Of a stretch of 64,000 nt of DNA, positions 1 to 11,543 are shown one piece after another. The notes below the pieces were generated by a model. The model was not told the DNA's origin, did no database searches, and saw only the letters and a program-made list of their open reading frames with translations. Made by a program: the position numbers and the translations under genes. Position 1 is the first letter of the stretch. Each line of letters opens with the position of its first letter. The DNA is from Lunularia cruciata (Eukaryota; Streptophyta; Marchantiopsida; Lunulariales; Lunulariaceae): positions 10,670,001 through 10,734,000 of the forward strand of contig OX419762.1 of assembly GCA_948567375.1 (NCBI GenBank), in the 5' to 3' direction.

Positions 1-1162
1 TGGTACACTTGGCCTATTGATATGCTACATTATTACATTAGTAGTCAGGGGTTACCAGAAGGCCATACCAGCAAACATTTCCTTACTAGGAGTGCATGTT
101 CTAGAGAGACATGGGCCTGTTCATTTGGTGCTTTCTAGATGGCCATGTGAAGGACATACACATGTTTACCAAGGCTTGGGTCTTTAGGAACCTTGTTCTG
201 GTATGTTTTGGGAGATGTTACAGATACTACAACATCTCTAGGTTCATCAATCCATTTCTCCAACTTACATTTTGGAGAATGTCCCTTTAATGTGTGATTC
301 TTGCACCCAGGGTTGGGCGAGTACACATCAGTTCCATTCTTGGATAGGACTTGTTGTTTCGTTAGATGTAGCTAGAGTGGGATCACAAGCTCATTGTCTT
401 TGTCTTTGGTGGACAAACCTCTTACCTAGAGAGGTTCTACAACACGCTTATGACAAGATTCATCGACTAGACCACATCATTGTTGATGACATCTTGGATG
501 TTGGGCGTCAATCTTAGACAATGGTAGTGGTTGATAAGTCACTTATGGCAGTGGTATACCTAGTTAGATACCTTAGAGCAGCTTTTCCCACACTTAAAAG
601 TTTCCCAGGCTCCCATGCTTTTTGAGAGCAAGGTCTTGGACTGGTTTGGGACTCACAGTTACAACAATTGGTGGAGCCCAATGCCGACGAGAGAGAGCGG
701 GCAATGGGTTTTTTCATTGGCATTATTGCTATTTCAGTAGTGTTAGAGGTATCTAGGCATCAAGTGTTAGGTTAGGTTATGGGCCTAAACTATTTGACCT
801 AGATTGTGAGCCTTGGCTTGGCAGAGCAGCATATGATGCACTTGATAGGTATCATCACTCGGACACTTGTGAGCCATGTGCCTATCTAGACAATTCAAGC
901 ACATGCTGGAGACGATGGACCAAGTGGGCAAGGTATTCTTAGGACATAACCAATGGCTACTAAAGAGAATGGTCTACTTCGAGTCCATCTAGGTGAGCAT
1001 GGTCTACTTGGATTACACCCTTGGTCTACTTGGGATGCAACTAGAGGATGTATGGAGCTTGCAGCCAAAGTAGAGGGAGCTTTTCACACTAAGGTTGGGA
1101 CCTCTAGTGCTTGGAGGCATGACACTACTGCTCCCAAGGGTCCAATGTAATAGCCAATCAAT
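1..1162. other. Unassigned left edge, possibly 5' part of element C
   Basis: No protein domain could be recognised here. Open frames are short on both strands and none has a convincing motif. The stretch lies directly upstream of the RT region of element C on the + strand, so it may hold that element's decayed gag and protease region, but I see no zinc knuckle or protease motif. A short phrase, ggtctactt, recurs three times between about 970 and 1030. Nothing else stands out. Confidence 0.3.
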
Positions 1163-2262
1163 ATGTCTTCCACTCCTATCACAATTATAGTGAATACTTG
1201 GGAGCCAGATCTTGGACCCAAGCTTACAAGAGAGGAAAGACGGAGAGTTTGGAGGTTCTTGAGGTGCTACATGAGTTTTTTTGCCTTCAATATGATGGAT
1301 TTAGGTGCTTTGAAGGAACCTGGTATGTGGATTGAGCTTACTAGCAATACACTAGTTTTTTGATGTCCTTATAGATATAAGGACATGGAGTGAGCATTGA
1401 TTCAAAGCCGGAGTATTGACCTTTTTGAGGCTAGTTTGGTAGAGATTGCACATGGAAAGTATGCATCAATGACAATGATGCCAACCAAGAAGGATATGCA
1501 TGGCAACTACATAGATTGGTGGATTTATGGAGATTATTATCTTATCAACCGATAGACTAGGGCTGATTGGTATGCCATGCCTACACCGGAGGAGATCTTT
1601 GATGCAATTGGGCATGCAAAGATCTTTAGTACTTTGGATCTTCAAGCATGATATCATTAGTTGTCGATCAGGGAGGAGAATAAGTCCAAGATAAAATTTT
1701 GGGTTATTGATCCTCATGGCAAGGATGTGTTATATCAGTGGAGATTCTTACCATTTGGGTCAAAGAGCGCTCTTGTAAGTTCCAAATGGTCATGGATAGG
1801 ATCCTAGTTGGATTGGATTTTTCTTGGTGCTATATTGATGACATTTTGGTCTATAGAACTATAGTGGAGGAGCATGAGAGATAGTTGTTGGAGGTGTTTG
1901 AGAGGTTGAGATCTCATGGACTCAAATTACATCCTAAGAAGTGTAGGTTCTTCCACAAGCAAGTTGAGTATTTGGGTCACACTATCTACCGCAGAGGACT
2001 TGGTGTTCAACAAACCAAGGTGGAGGCTATTGCACATATTCCTTGACCTACGGATGTAAGCAAAGTGGGTGCATTCCTTGGGTTGGCAAACTTCTATTGC
2101 CGCTATGTTAGATGGTTTAATGCCATTGCCAAGGCCTTGACAAAGATGACCAAGCTTACACAAGAGTGGTGTTGGGGAGATGAGCAAGAGAGGGCTTTTC
2201 TAGAGCTCAAGGTGAGGTTGACATTTGCTCCTATTTTGAGGAGACCGATCAGAGGATGACCA
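1163..2262 (+). pseudogene. Element C reverse transcriptase region
   Basis: Fragments in the + frames match a Ty3/gypsy RT. There is an upstream arm with DLGALKEPGM, the central TLDLQA and FLPFG blocks, and the segment before RNase H with FLGLANFYCRYVRWF and AIAKALTKMTKL (2065-2259). In intact elements the enzyme copies element RNA into DNA inside virus-like particles. This copy is a fossil with many breaks. Confidence 0.75.
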
Positions 2263-2640
2263 TTTTAGGTTCACATTGATTGGAGTATGTTGGGGCTTGG
2301 AGCAGTGCTCACCCAACATAATGATGAGGGGAAGTAGTTTGTGGTGGCTTATGCTAGTTGCTCCAACAATTCAATGGAGGCAAAGTATAGTTCATATGAG
2401 GGAGAGTGCTTGGTAGCAGTTTGGGCAGTAGCACATTTCCAATGTTACCTATTTGGTAACCCCTTTAGTGGCCACTAAAGTGGTTGATGGAGTCCGACAA
2501 GCTTTTAGGGAAGCTTGCACGATGGGCTCTGATTTTATAGGAGTATGATTTCACAGTTATTCACATACTTGGAGTGGTGAACCATGATGCAAATGGGTTG
2601 AGTAGAAACCCATATCCCAACCAACAAGATCAGACCGGAG
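2263..2640 (+). pseudogene. Element C RNase H region
   Basis: Downstream of RT, + strand fragments read as a gypsy RNase H. They include a segment like LGAVLTQ, a VVAYAS-like block and the SYEGECLVAVWAVAHF block near 2395-2440, followed by a tether-like LLGKLARW segment near 2500. Its place between RT and integrase fits the gypsy order. Broken. Confidence 0.65.
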
Positions 2641-2929
2641 TACATTGACATGGTAAAACAGATGAGGAGATGGTGCAAGGTTGGCATGCATCTGCCTTCC
2701 TTTGTATATTTTTTGAGACTTTAGTGGTATCTCTCTAAGCGCATATAGGAGGAGTTATTGAGGTCACATATCCAAAGAGTGGAGATAGTGGTACGATTCA
2801 ATGAAACATTCATGATGATGTCTTAGTGATGGACTATCTTTTCATTGGTGTTGTGGATGGCACAGTTGGGGCCAAAGAGAGATCATGTTCTTTAGTGAGC
2901 TAGGCGGTTTAGATTGGAGGCCAGACACC

Positions 2930-4090
2930 TTTTGAGTGTATGTGAGGATGGTAGAATGATAGTAGTAATACTTCCATCTCAGAGACTATAGTTGGTCCGT
3001 CATGCTCATGAGGACTAGGATACTTTGGAGTAAAATGTACATATAGCTTACTCTAGAGTTATTATTGGTGGCGTGGTATGCAGACCAAGGTACAACAATT
3101 TTGTTGCCAAATGTGTGGTTTATGACTGAGTTAGAGCATCATTTAATGCTCCCGCACCACAATTACACCCATTACCTATCATAGGGTTAGGATACTGCTG
3201 GAGTTTGGACTTCATTGAACCTTTATTGTTGAATGTGAGACATCATCGGTATGTTTTGGTGATGGTGGAGCACTTCTCCAAGTGGATTGAGTTGATAGCA
3301 CTTCTTGACATGTCCAATGAAGGGATAACTTACTTGTTCCTAGGTCTAGTTATCAATCATTTTGGTGCACCAATTGAGGTTTTGACTGATCAGGGTATAG
3401 AGTTCTTGGGGGAGTTTGATGTCTTGTGTGACAAGGCTTTGATTGATCATTGTACTACCTCTTGAGATCACCCTCAGGCAGATGGCTTAGCAGAGAGAGT
3501 GGTTCAAATGGTGAAGAGAGGATTGCAAAAGTATGGTTTGCAAAGAGACCACTTGGGAGATTGTGATCTCTAGTTACCTTGGTTGGCCATGGATTATTAG
3601 TTCAGCCAACAAGCCTCCTTGGCATCATTCTCTCCTTACTTTCTACTCTATGGATGAGATCCATATTTACCTATAGCCATTTTTCAAGATGCTACTATAG
3701 TGTTGGACTTGGATGATCTAGATGTATGGATGAGCACATGTTCTCAACGGGCAGAGATCTTTCGGAGAGTAATGCCAATAGCCTTTGAGAACTTGGCAAT
3801 TGCTCAGCATAGGGATACCTTATGTTATGCTACTATTTGAGGAGGAGGTTTTAGACCCTTGATCCATAGATTTCATCCATGTGATTATATATCTATAGTA
3901 GATAACACTGGCAACACTTGAAGTTTTGACAAACCGCACTATCTTGAGAGTGCGTGAGGTTTTACCATCTGGAGGCCTTGTGTTGGAAGAATCTGATGGT
4001 GTTGTTTTGAAGGATCATGTGCGCAATTGTGCGCCATGCCACCTCCCAAACATTGATGGTACTATGGACCCAAGCTTGGGACTTGTATGT
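2930..4090 (+). pseudogene. Element C integrase region
   Basis: The integrase core is visible at 3205-3465 with LDFIEPL-like and VMVEHFSKWIEL words and the LTDQG block, followed by a segment resembling the third catalytic block near 3475-3520. A zinc-binding region lies just upstream. The C-terminal tail at 3926-4090 contains SGGLVLEESDG and RNCAPCHLPN. No chromodomain was recognised. The integrase would join element cDNA to host DNA. Broken in many places. Confidence 0.75.
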
Positions 4091-4297
4091 GCATGTATGT
4101 GCACTTGTTTGTGTAAGCTTGTGGTGTATGCTTTTGGTGGAGTTGCTATTATGTTAGTGTGTGATAATTTTTTGAGAGGATGGCATATGGCATGTTTGAC
4201 TCCTCCTCTCATGGTTGTTCTTCAAGACCATGGTTATGTCCTACACGGACTTGACCTACAGCTAATTTACCCTTTTTATGGTATAGATTGCACATAG

Positions 4298-4520
4298 GCA
4301 ACTAACAATGGGGCTTGATAGCACCTAGCCTCTTGATCTTTGTCCACCATAGGGTATACCATATACTTGGTGTAGATGACTATCTAGAGTTAGAGGGACC
4401 TAACCGCCAGCTAGAGAGGCAATTGTGGCTCTTTAGAGTTCATGTATGACTTATGTGTGAGTTGTGCTTATATAGTGTATGATGTTGACACTAAATGTAT
4501 GTTGTGTAGTGATGTATTAT
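4298..4520. other. Unassigned gap between C and D
   Basis: No motif was recognised. This stretch follows the integrase tail of element C and may be its 3' untranslated part or a decayed LTR, but no matching partner LTR was found to support that. Confidence 0.3.
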
Positions 4521-4523
4521 TGT

Positions 4524-4835
4524 AATACCTAAACATATGATCTAGATGTGAAATTTGGTTTGGTAGCACCTGGAGTGATGTTACACATGATGGACAAAAT
4601 AGGTCAAATAGAGATATCACCAAAAGAATACTTCTACTAATAGGGCAGAAACCAAAATAGACTTGAAAACCTTAGAACCAATAACTAGACATGTGATCTA
4701 GAGGTGAGATTGGTTTGGTAATATCTAGAAGGATGTTACACATGATGGAAAAAATAAATCAGAAAGATGTATCACCAAAAGGGGACTTCTACTAATAGAG
4801 CAAGAACCAAAATATACCTAAAATCTTTGAAGGCA
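4524..4835 (+). repeat. Imperfect tandem duplication inside D1
   Basis: Two adjacent copies with a period near 156 bp (4524-4679 and 4680-4835). Shared words include gatgttacacatgatgg and cttctactaatag in the same order. The copies are clearly diverged. The partner LTR D2 has only one unit, so the duplication arose in this copy or its close relatives. Confidence 0.8.
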
Positions 4836-5157
4836 ATTTTGAAGGCCTAAACAGATGAATTAGGCCTTGAAAACATATATTTCTCTCCTTAACAAAGTAA
4901 AGGCTGGCCTTCCCTCCCCCAATTTTGTCTCATTGAGAGCTTTCCAATGGTACCTCACCCATATGATTTTGAGATTCTTATAGGAAGATTCCCTAAAATA
5001 TTCCCTCTAATCAAAGCCTATTTGACCAACTAGATAGGACCAAGACCAACATGTCACCCATCCAAGCAAGTAATCTAAGGGTGGAGCTTGCTGACATGTC
5101 ACCTATCCATGTACTTAATCCTATGGTGAGGATTCCTTGGAGTAGATCCTCTTTGAC

Positions 5158-5168
5158 TATATAATAAA
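5158..5168 (+). promoter_or_regulatory. TATA box of D LTR, copy D1
   Basis: TATATAATAAA lies about 100 bp before the 3' end of the LTR-like unit and is conserved, in reverse orientation, in D2 at about 61481-61491. Position and conservation fit the U3 promoter of an LTR, with transcription starting some 30 bp downstream. Confidence 0.6.
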
Positions 5169-5241
5169 GAGAAGGTGCTCCTTTGGGACATCGTGAATTT
5201 GATTTTGTGTTTCTTTGCTATCCTTGGAAGATTATAATTAC

Positions 5242-5267
5242 ACATAACATAATGTATTATGTTATGT
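5242..5267. repeat. Perfect 12-bp inverted repeat at the D1/A1 junction
   Basis: Two perfect 12-bp arms (acataacataat and its reverse complement) are separated by two bases, exactly where the D1 LTR meets the A1 relic. The arms can form a tight hairpin. Confidence 0.85.
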
Positions 5268-5268
5268 T

Positions 5269-7870
5269 GCATTAGCCCACCAACAAATTTGGTTGTGAAG
5301 GAGTAGATTGATAAGCTCAAGAAGGCTGAATTTATTTTGAGGTGGAGAATTCAAAAGAGTTGTCTCCAATTATGATTATGAAGAAGAAAAAGAATGACAA
5401 GTTTTGGGTTTGTGTTGATTACAAGAAGCTCAATGTTGTTACTAAGAAGTACTACTACTTGTTGCCATTCATTGATGAGATCTTGGGGAAGATTGTAGGT
5501 CATGAGGTACAATTTTGGAGATGGTTATAGTGACTACAACCAAATCAAGATTGCACTATAGCATCAATAACTCACCTCACCTTGTGGAACCTACACTTTC
5601 AAGGTTATGTCTTTTGGGCTTTGTATCACTCCAACCACATTTTGGTGGTTCATGTACAAGGTGTTTGAACCTTTCATTGGGAAACTTGTGAAAAATTTCA
5701 TTGATGACTTTGTGTCTATGGGAGCAAGGAGGAGCACTTTGAGCACTTGATCAAAATTTTTCAATGCTTGGATAGAGCAAGTGCATCACTCAACCTAGAG
5801 AAGTGCATCTTTGGTTATGGAGAAGCTCTACTTTTGGGATTTATTATTTCCAAGGATGGAATAGTAGTGGATCCTCAAAAGGTGAGGAAAATCTTAAAGC
5901 TTTGATTCCCTTCAAGTTTGACAAAATTAAGCCATTAAGCCTTGGGGATGGTTGGGTATTATAATAGATTCACCTTTTCATTTCCAACAAGGCTTATGCA
6001 TTGACTATTTATATGAAGAAGGGTGTAGAATACATAGTGATTTTGGAGGACAAGGAGGCTCTCAAAGCTTTTAAGGACCTCAAGCAATCCCTTGTTATGG
6101 CTCCAATTCTTGCTAAACCTAATTGGAGTAAGCCTTTCATCCTTTACATCTATGTTTCCAATCTAGCTATATGCAATCTTAGTCAATTAGACCAAGATGT
6201 GCATGATCATCCAATAGCTCATGCTAGTAGATAGATGGTCTTAATAAAGAAGAACTATTCAGTCACAGAAAGAGAAAGGTTACCAATAATTTTTGGTGTC
6301 AAGAAGTTTTGACACTACTTGATCAAAGTGAAGGTCAATAATCCTTTGAAATACATCTTCAACAAGCTTAATGTGGAAGGGAGGTTACTAAGGTAGATGA
6401 TACCTATGTTTGAGTATGATTACACCATTGAAGATAGACCAAGAAAGAAACATGCAAACATTGATTTGTTATCTAGGGCCTATGATCATGATGGGGATGA
6501 GCCAAAGAATGATTCCTTCCTGGATGAAGAACTCATGAAATTCTCAATCACTCAATAGGTTCCAATGGAGTACAAGGAGATTATGGACTTTGCTACAATA
6601 GGTAACTATTTGGATGGGATGCATGCTAAGGAGAGGAAGGCCCTTACAACAAGATCCAGATCTTATATAGTGGTGGAGAACATTCTTTTCAAGGAGCAGA
6701 TGGTCTACTTCAAAGAACAATGGGTAAGGAGGAGTCTATCCTACTCATGAAGGAATTCCATCATGGCTTGGTATATGAGGATCACTTTGCAAGAAAGGTG
6801 AATACTTTCAAAATTCTAAATGCTGATTACCGTTGGAGTGGAATTTTCAAGGATTGTCTTGATTATTACATAACTTGTCAAGTTTATCAAGCTTTTGTTA
6901 GGAAATCTACCTCTACTCCACCTCTTAGATCAGTTCCATTGCAAGAACCTTTTAAGAAGTGGGGAATTGACTTGTAAGCCTTCTCAATAGAAATCCAAGG
7001 AACAATAGGTACATTGTGGTAGTTATTGATTACCTTACTAAGTGGGTTGAGGTTAGATCATTGAGAGACAAAAATGAAGATGAATTTGATAGATTTCTTT
7101 ATGATTATTTATGAATGCATTATCACTAGGTTTGGATTTCCTTTGGAGAGAGTTTCTAATAGAGGAGGAGAGTTTGTAGGAAGTATCACTACAGATATGC
7201 TACAACATTTGTTGATCATAATGGAGTGACTACCTCCTAAGCCAAACTCTAATGGTTTGGCATAGAGAACCAATGAAACCTTGTGCATGATGTTGGCCAA
7301 AGATGCAAAAATGAGAAGGGCAAAACATCATCTAGCAAAGAAGTTTCATGTGGTTTATGGAAGCATAAGATAACCATGAAGAAATCAATAAGATATTCTC
7401 CATTTCAATTGGTTTATGGCATTGAGTTTACTTTACCTATTCATCTTGATCTTTTTATATTTCAAATCATTCATAAGAAATTGAAGAAGGCACAAGGAGG
7501 TGATGAAGTGAAGTCAATGAAGGAGCAACTTATGGAATTGGAAGAGGCAAGAGCAATTGCTATGGTTCAAGTGGAACAAGCCTATCAAAAACAAAAGGAG
7601 AGCTATGACAAGAAAAAGGTAGAGCTCTTCAAGGAAGGTGATTGGATAATGTTGTTTGATTCATTTTAATTCAAGAGGGTGAAAAAGAAGTTCTTGCTTC
7701 TATCTAAATACTTTGGACATTTCATATTGGAGAAATTGTGGGGCAATTACACCTATGATCTCAAGAAGTTGGGAGGAAGACACTTTGATAGGGCTAACCA
7801 TGATAATTTGAAGTTGTATCATAGAAGGTAAAGTGACCTTCATTCCAAGGGTGAACTTAAATCTTAATTT
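5269..7870 (+). pseudogene. A1 pol remnant (RT, RNase H, integrase)
   Basis: RT is marked by CVDYKKLN and the LPFIDEIL block near 5410-5490. RNase H is marked by FILYIYVSNLAI and a later tether. Integrase is marked by a zinc region with an HFARKV block, by VVIDYLTKWVE-like core sequence, and by a C-terminal segment with a GNYTYDLK-like block near 7740. No chromodomain was seen. Order and wording match A3 closely. Broken throughout. Confidence 0.85.
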
Positions 7871-7879
7871 GAGGGTAGA

Positions 7880-8573
7880 TGCAACACCCATTGATGCATG
7901 TATTCTCTATTAAGGATATTAATTCTAATATTATAAGTAGTCAAGAAATATTCTCTATATGGAATTTAGCTAAGCTTCTACATTAGTCATGATTAGCTAG
8001 AGTTAGTCCTAGCTATGATAAAGGGGCCCTTATTCTAGAGGGAGGGAAAAGAATGAACACCACTATTTTGTCTCCTATTTTATTGACTTGGTACTATTCC
8101 TAGTTACTTGACTTTGAGGAAAGAGTTGAGAGCTCTTGGGCCCACAAACCTTGTCAATGTGGAATTTTTCTATAGTCTAAGGATAGCCCATATGAAAGAA
8201 TCCTTGACTTAGTTGGTAGGTGAGGATAAGAGTACCTACACATGGGATTATTCACCCATATTCTTGGATATTCCTTTAAATTTTTTGAATTTATTTGACT
8301 TTTAGCCTAGTAAATTGAGTTACTCCTATAATTAGTAACTTTGATGTGTAACTTTTTCACAAGTATATAAGCCAAGGGTGAGGAAGTACTCATAATCCTT
8401 TCATTTGCAACTATCTCTCTCATTGAGTTCTCTAGTGAGCAATGTCTTGAGCCTTGGAGTTCTAGCCTTGGAGGAGTGTGATGGAGTTGGGGATCCTTGC
8501 CTTCTTAGTCCATGGTATGCTACCTTAATAGCAATTAGAAATTTGTCCTGAGTGAGAGATAGGCCGGCTCATA
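7880..8573 (+). repeat. A1 3' LTR
   Basis: It begins TGCAACACCC and ends GGCTCATA, matching the family A LTR (TGTAACACCC...GGCTCACA) along its length of about 694 bp. It keeps the TATA region near 8365 (agtatataagc) and the pyrimidine-rich tract after it. It directly follows the A1 integrase tail, as a 3' LTR should. Confidence 0.9.
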
Positions 8574-9619
8574 GTACCATGAGATCATTTTGTTACTTTT
8601 GTTGAACCTCAACCTTGATCTATTCTTCCTTTCTCTTTTCTTTGTAGTAGAAGAGGTCTTTCTAGTACCAAAATTCTCCTCTACAAGCTTGCAGATGGTA
8701 AGTTGGAGGGGAGTTAATTCTCTATCGTGATGTTGCTTAGCCTATTCCCAACTACCTTTATCTTCTTTGAGGACCAGACCTCTACCTCTAGTAACATTGG
8801 AACACTTTTAGCCCATCTCTCTCCTTCAGAGAGTTGTTGCAAGTGGACTATAGGTCCCATATTTTCTTAGTGGCCACCCTAGATTCTTCCTTAGTATGAC
8901 TTTCTTGGTATTGCAACAATTGAAGCTTGCCTTTGTTTTTCTCCAATTGGGCATGTGCCAATTGGTCCTCCATGGTGGCCTTCTCTCTCCTGAATTGTTG
9001 GAGTTGCAGATCATGTTTTGCAAACTCCTTCTTGCTCTTGGCAACTCTTGTCTGCCATTTGTCCAAATTTTGGGCCCAAGCTAGCTCTGACTCTTGGAGC
9101 TCGTGGGAGCTTTCATGTAGGAAATACTCATGCTCCTCTCATAATCTGATCATCTTTTTATGGGCTAATTGCTTACATCTCAAGTGCATCAACATGGTTA
9201 CTAAGCCAAGTTTTTGGGCCTACTCCGGGAGGTTTACCCATCTCATGAATCATACTACACTCACAAGATCATCCACTAGAGTGTCTATCAACTGTGCAAA
9301 AGTTCCCAACTTATCCCATTTTGTGAGATCTTCTTCCCATAACCCTTGTATTAGAGGTGTGGGTTGGGTTCTTATTGGTCTGTTTAGGGTTGGCCAGTTC
9401 TCCCACAAGCCTTGGAAAGAGCCAAGGTTGGGGAAGAAGCTGGCCTCTTCCCTCCCTACTACCCTTTATCAAAAACTCATTATTTGGTCAAGTCCAAGGG
9501 GTCTCTTATGGTCTAGAGAGCAGTTCGTGAGTCCTCATTCACAATGGCAACTTCTATCTCTCCATATTGGGTTCAAGCAATGTCCTTTGCCAAAGTGGTG
9601 GTACACACTTCTAGGCTTT
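8574..9619 (-). pseudogene. Coiled-coil ORF remnant, minus strand, likely part of E1
   Basis: The minus strand carries a coiled-coil-rich reading frame, best seen at 8848-9066, with words such as KKEFAKHDLQLQQF, EDQLAHAQLEKN and KLQLLQYQ. The first 250 bases are unassigned. It lies beyond the integrase end of E1 on the same strand, separated from it only by the inserted B1 unit, so before B1 arrived it probably sat next to E1's post-integrase region. Function is unknown; extra ORFs near the 3' end are known in some plant Tat-type elements. A long plus-strand frame over 8927-9649 is the shadow of this one. Confidence 0.45.
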
Positions 9620-11543
9620 TGTGGTACCCACATTTTTCATTTTGGATGAGTTTTGAAGAAGAAGTGATTTGTGAAAACCAAATTGAAACCAAATAGAGAA
9701 GAAATGAGGGGAAACCTATGTTTTGATCAGGCTTGAGGAATTCACCTTGTGCTAGAGGAAGAAGGACTCATATTGGATAAGATCCAAAGAAGCTTACTTT
9801 GTATTAGATGAAGAAAAACTTGGATAAGATGCTGAAGGAGGGCAGACCTGAAAGAGGATTGGATTGAAGGAGGGATTTTTGCATCAAAATGGAGGTTACA
9901 AGTCAGGATTATTTTGAGGGTTATATCTCAATGACAGAAGTTTCAAATCATACGTGCTATATTTTGTTGGAAGCGTCTCATTTAGGTTTTTCCGCTTCCA
10001 CCAAAGTCGAGGAGTTTGGAGGTTTGTAGCAGAAGTTACAAGCATTTAAAGTTTTGAGAGTAGATGTATAGAGTAGTTGAGTGTCTTCGAGTTCACAGTA
10101 CTTTGGATCAATGTTCTTTGGGTCTCTACAACTTCGGGTTAGAAGCTTCTTTGCCTCAAGATGAAGGTGACTAGATTTTAGCTAATTGGACCTTGGAGTG
10201 CAATGAAGATGACTTCGTGAGTCTTTCCAAGAAACATCCAAGGAAGTTGAGTAGGGAAAGAAAATATTTAGGATACCTACAACTTTAATTTTAGTTCTGA
10301 TTGAAGATAAGATAGAATTAGAAAAGAAATAGTAGTAGTGAATGAACTTGAAGTGCATGATCAAACAATAAGTGTCTTTGGGTCAGTTACATGAGCGATC
10401 AAGGGAAAGTGGGAAATTGAAGGCATAGATAGTGTACCCATGCTTTCAATTACAATTCATGATGAGGATATAGTAAAATTGGCAAAGGAATTGATAGTAG
10501 TTAGAACCCAAAGTACGGGAAGTAGGAGTGCAAGTGTCTTTGGAGTTGTCATTTGAGACATTAGAGAAGAGTGTGTCAAAAGATAAAGAGTTAGATAGAT
10601 TACCCATGAGTGCAATTGTAGTTTAGAGTGAACAAGTGGTAGAGATAGCAAAGGAATTAACAAAAACAGATGGACCTAAAGAAGGAGAAGTGATAGGAAA
10701 ATCATCGAGATCGGAAGAGGAAGTAGAAGTAGACATCAGATTGGATTAGAAACCGATTTGAGATTTTGAAGGGCAGATATGAAGCAATGCATTGTCATTT
10801 TGGATCTACAAGTTGGTAAAGTTGTTAGGAAGCAGTTTAGGAAGTTAGATAACTATCAAGTGCTTTGCTTTTTTAAAAGAGGCATTTGTAGTGCCATTTT
10901 GTTTAGGCTATATAATCTTGAGGATAGATAAAGCGAAGTGATGATTACAATACTCATCATTTGAGCTTAATTCCAAGTATCAACTCTAGGTTTTTGTGTT
11001 TGTGAGTGTGTGGAGAAATTTGAAGTCATTGTGTTTGTTGGATGTTGGATTCTGTAGTCTTGATCTTCATTCTATGTGTTTGATCCTAAGTGAAGTGCAA
11101 TTGGAACAATGCCTTGATAGATCTGAGAGTAATTGTAGTGTTGGTAGTATTCTACAATTGTGAGTGCAACACAGTGTTGATATGAAACAATTTCAATCGA
11201 GGAAGTTGTGCCTTCAGTGGAGGGGTGGAACACAATTTTGAGGCAAAGATGCTTTGCAATGAAGTAGTCGTCTTTAGGAAAGACTGAATCATCACAATCA
11301 AGATTGTTTAGAAAGATTTTCTATGTTGTGATTATGAGTGTGGATTAGTGACAAATTGTCAAGATTGAACACTTGTTACTCACTTTTGGGTGTGGTTTCT
11401 ACCCGAGAGTCTAAAGAAGAAATTAAGAAGAACTACATTTGTGACATTTGACTTTGTATTTGGAAATTTCTGACCAATATCTCTACGGGAATGAACTTTA
11501 CTTACCTTATTATCGCAAAAGTGATATTTTCCGGGTTGTCACA
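9620..11543 (+). repeat. Family B unit B1 (short form, +)
   Basis: It begins TGTGGTACCC and ends GGGTTGTCACA, about 1.92 kb, the same span as units B2 and B3. Near 10080-10160 it has the degenerate acttcgggt-like repeats typical of the short form. Near 10440-10740 it keeps fragments of the family's acidic coding tail (KLAKELIVVR and similar). It separates the E1 pol from the coiled-coil remnant at 8574-9619, so it appears to be an insertion into E1. No clean target duplication is visible. Old and broken. Confidence 0.8.

Larger units (their letters stand above)
1163..4297 (+). mobile_element. Element C: old Ty3/gypsy relic, pol region
   Basis: This is a heavily decayed Ty3/gypsy LTR retrotransposon on the + strand, recognised by its pol order: reverse transcriptase (about 1163-2262), RNase H (about 2263-2640), integrase zinc region and core (about 2930-3600) and an integrase C-terminal tail (about 3926-4090). 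RT fragments include the template-binding words TLDLQA and YHQLSIREE. The integrase tail carries RNCAPCHLPNIDG, which sets this copy apart from families A and E. No LTR pair could be placed, so its true ends are unknown. It is broken by dozens of changes and looks like one of the oldest elements in the window. The lineage call (gypsy, not copia) follows from RT-RH-IN order and is firm; the exact clade is not. Confidence 0.8.
4521..5268 (+). repeat. Family D LTR, copy D1 (+)
   Basis: This stretch aligns over its whole length with the reverse complement of 61383-61973. It begins TGTAATACC, contains a strong TATA box at 5158-5168, and has a shared downstream block (aaggtgctc, then a ccttgga word near the end). 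TG-type start, internal TATA box and length fit an LTR. It differs from D2 by a 156-bp internal tandem duplication. It abuts A1 directly at about 5269. No target duplication was found, so whether it is a lone LTR or one end of a larger element is open. Old: many differences from D2. Confidence 0.65.
5269..8573 (+). mobile_element. Element A1: family A relic, RT to 3' LTR
   Basis: This is a partial family A Ty3/gypsy element. Nucleotide similarity to A2, A3 and A4 runs from the start of RT (the attagcccacca word shared with 19569 and 26619) through RNase H (about 5990-6480) and integrase (about 6560-7870) to a 3' LTR at 7880-8573. The 5' LTR, gag and protease are absent. Open pieces include 6001-6234 (RNase H) and 7283-7669 (late integrase). 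It is more diverged from A3 than A2 or A4 are, and it carries dozens of breaks, so it is the oldest A copy here. Confidence 0.9.

Noticed and set aside
272-1150. Short frames at the left edge as genes
   Set aside because: No motif, no conserved neighbour and no similarity to other parts of the window. They are compatible with chance.
8927-9649. Plus-strand frame of 240 codons as a gene
   Set aside because: The minus strand of the same stretch has clear coiled-coil wording that recurs in kind elsewhere. The plus frame has cysteine- and serine-rich composition without motifs and looks like an antisense shadow.
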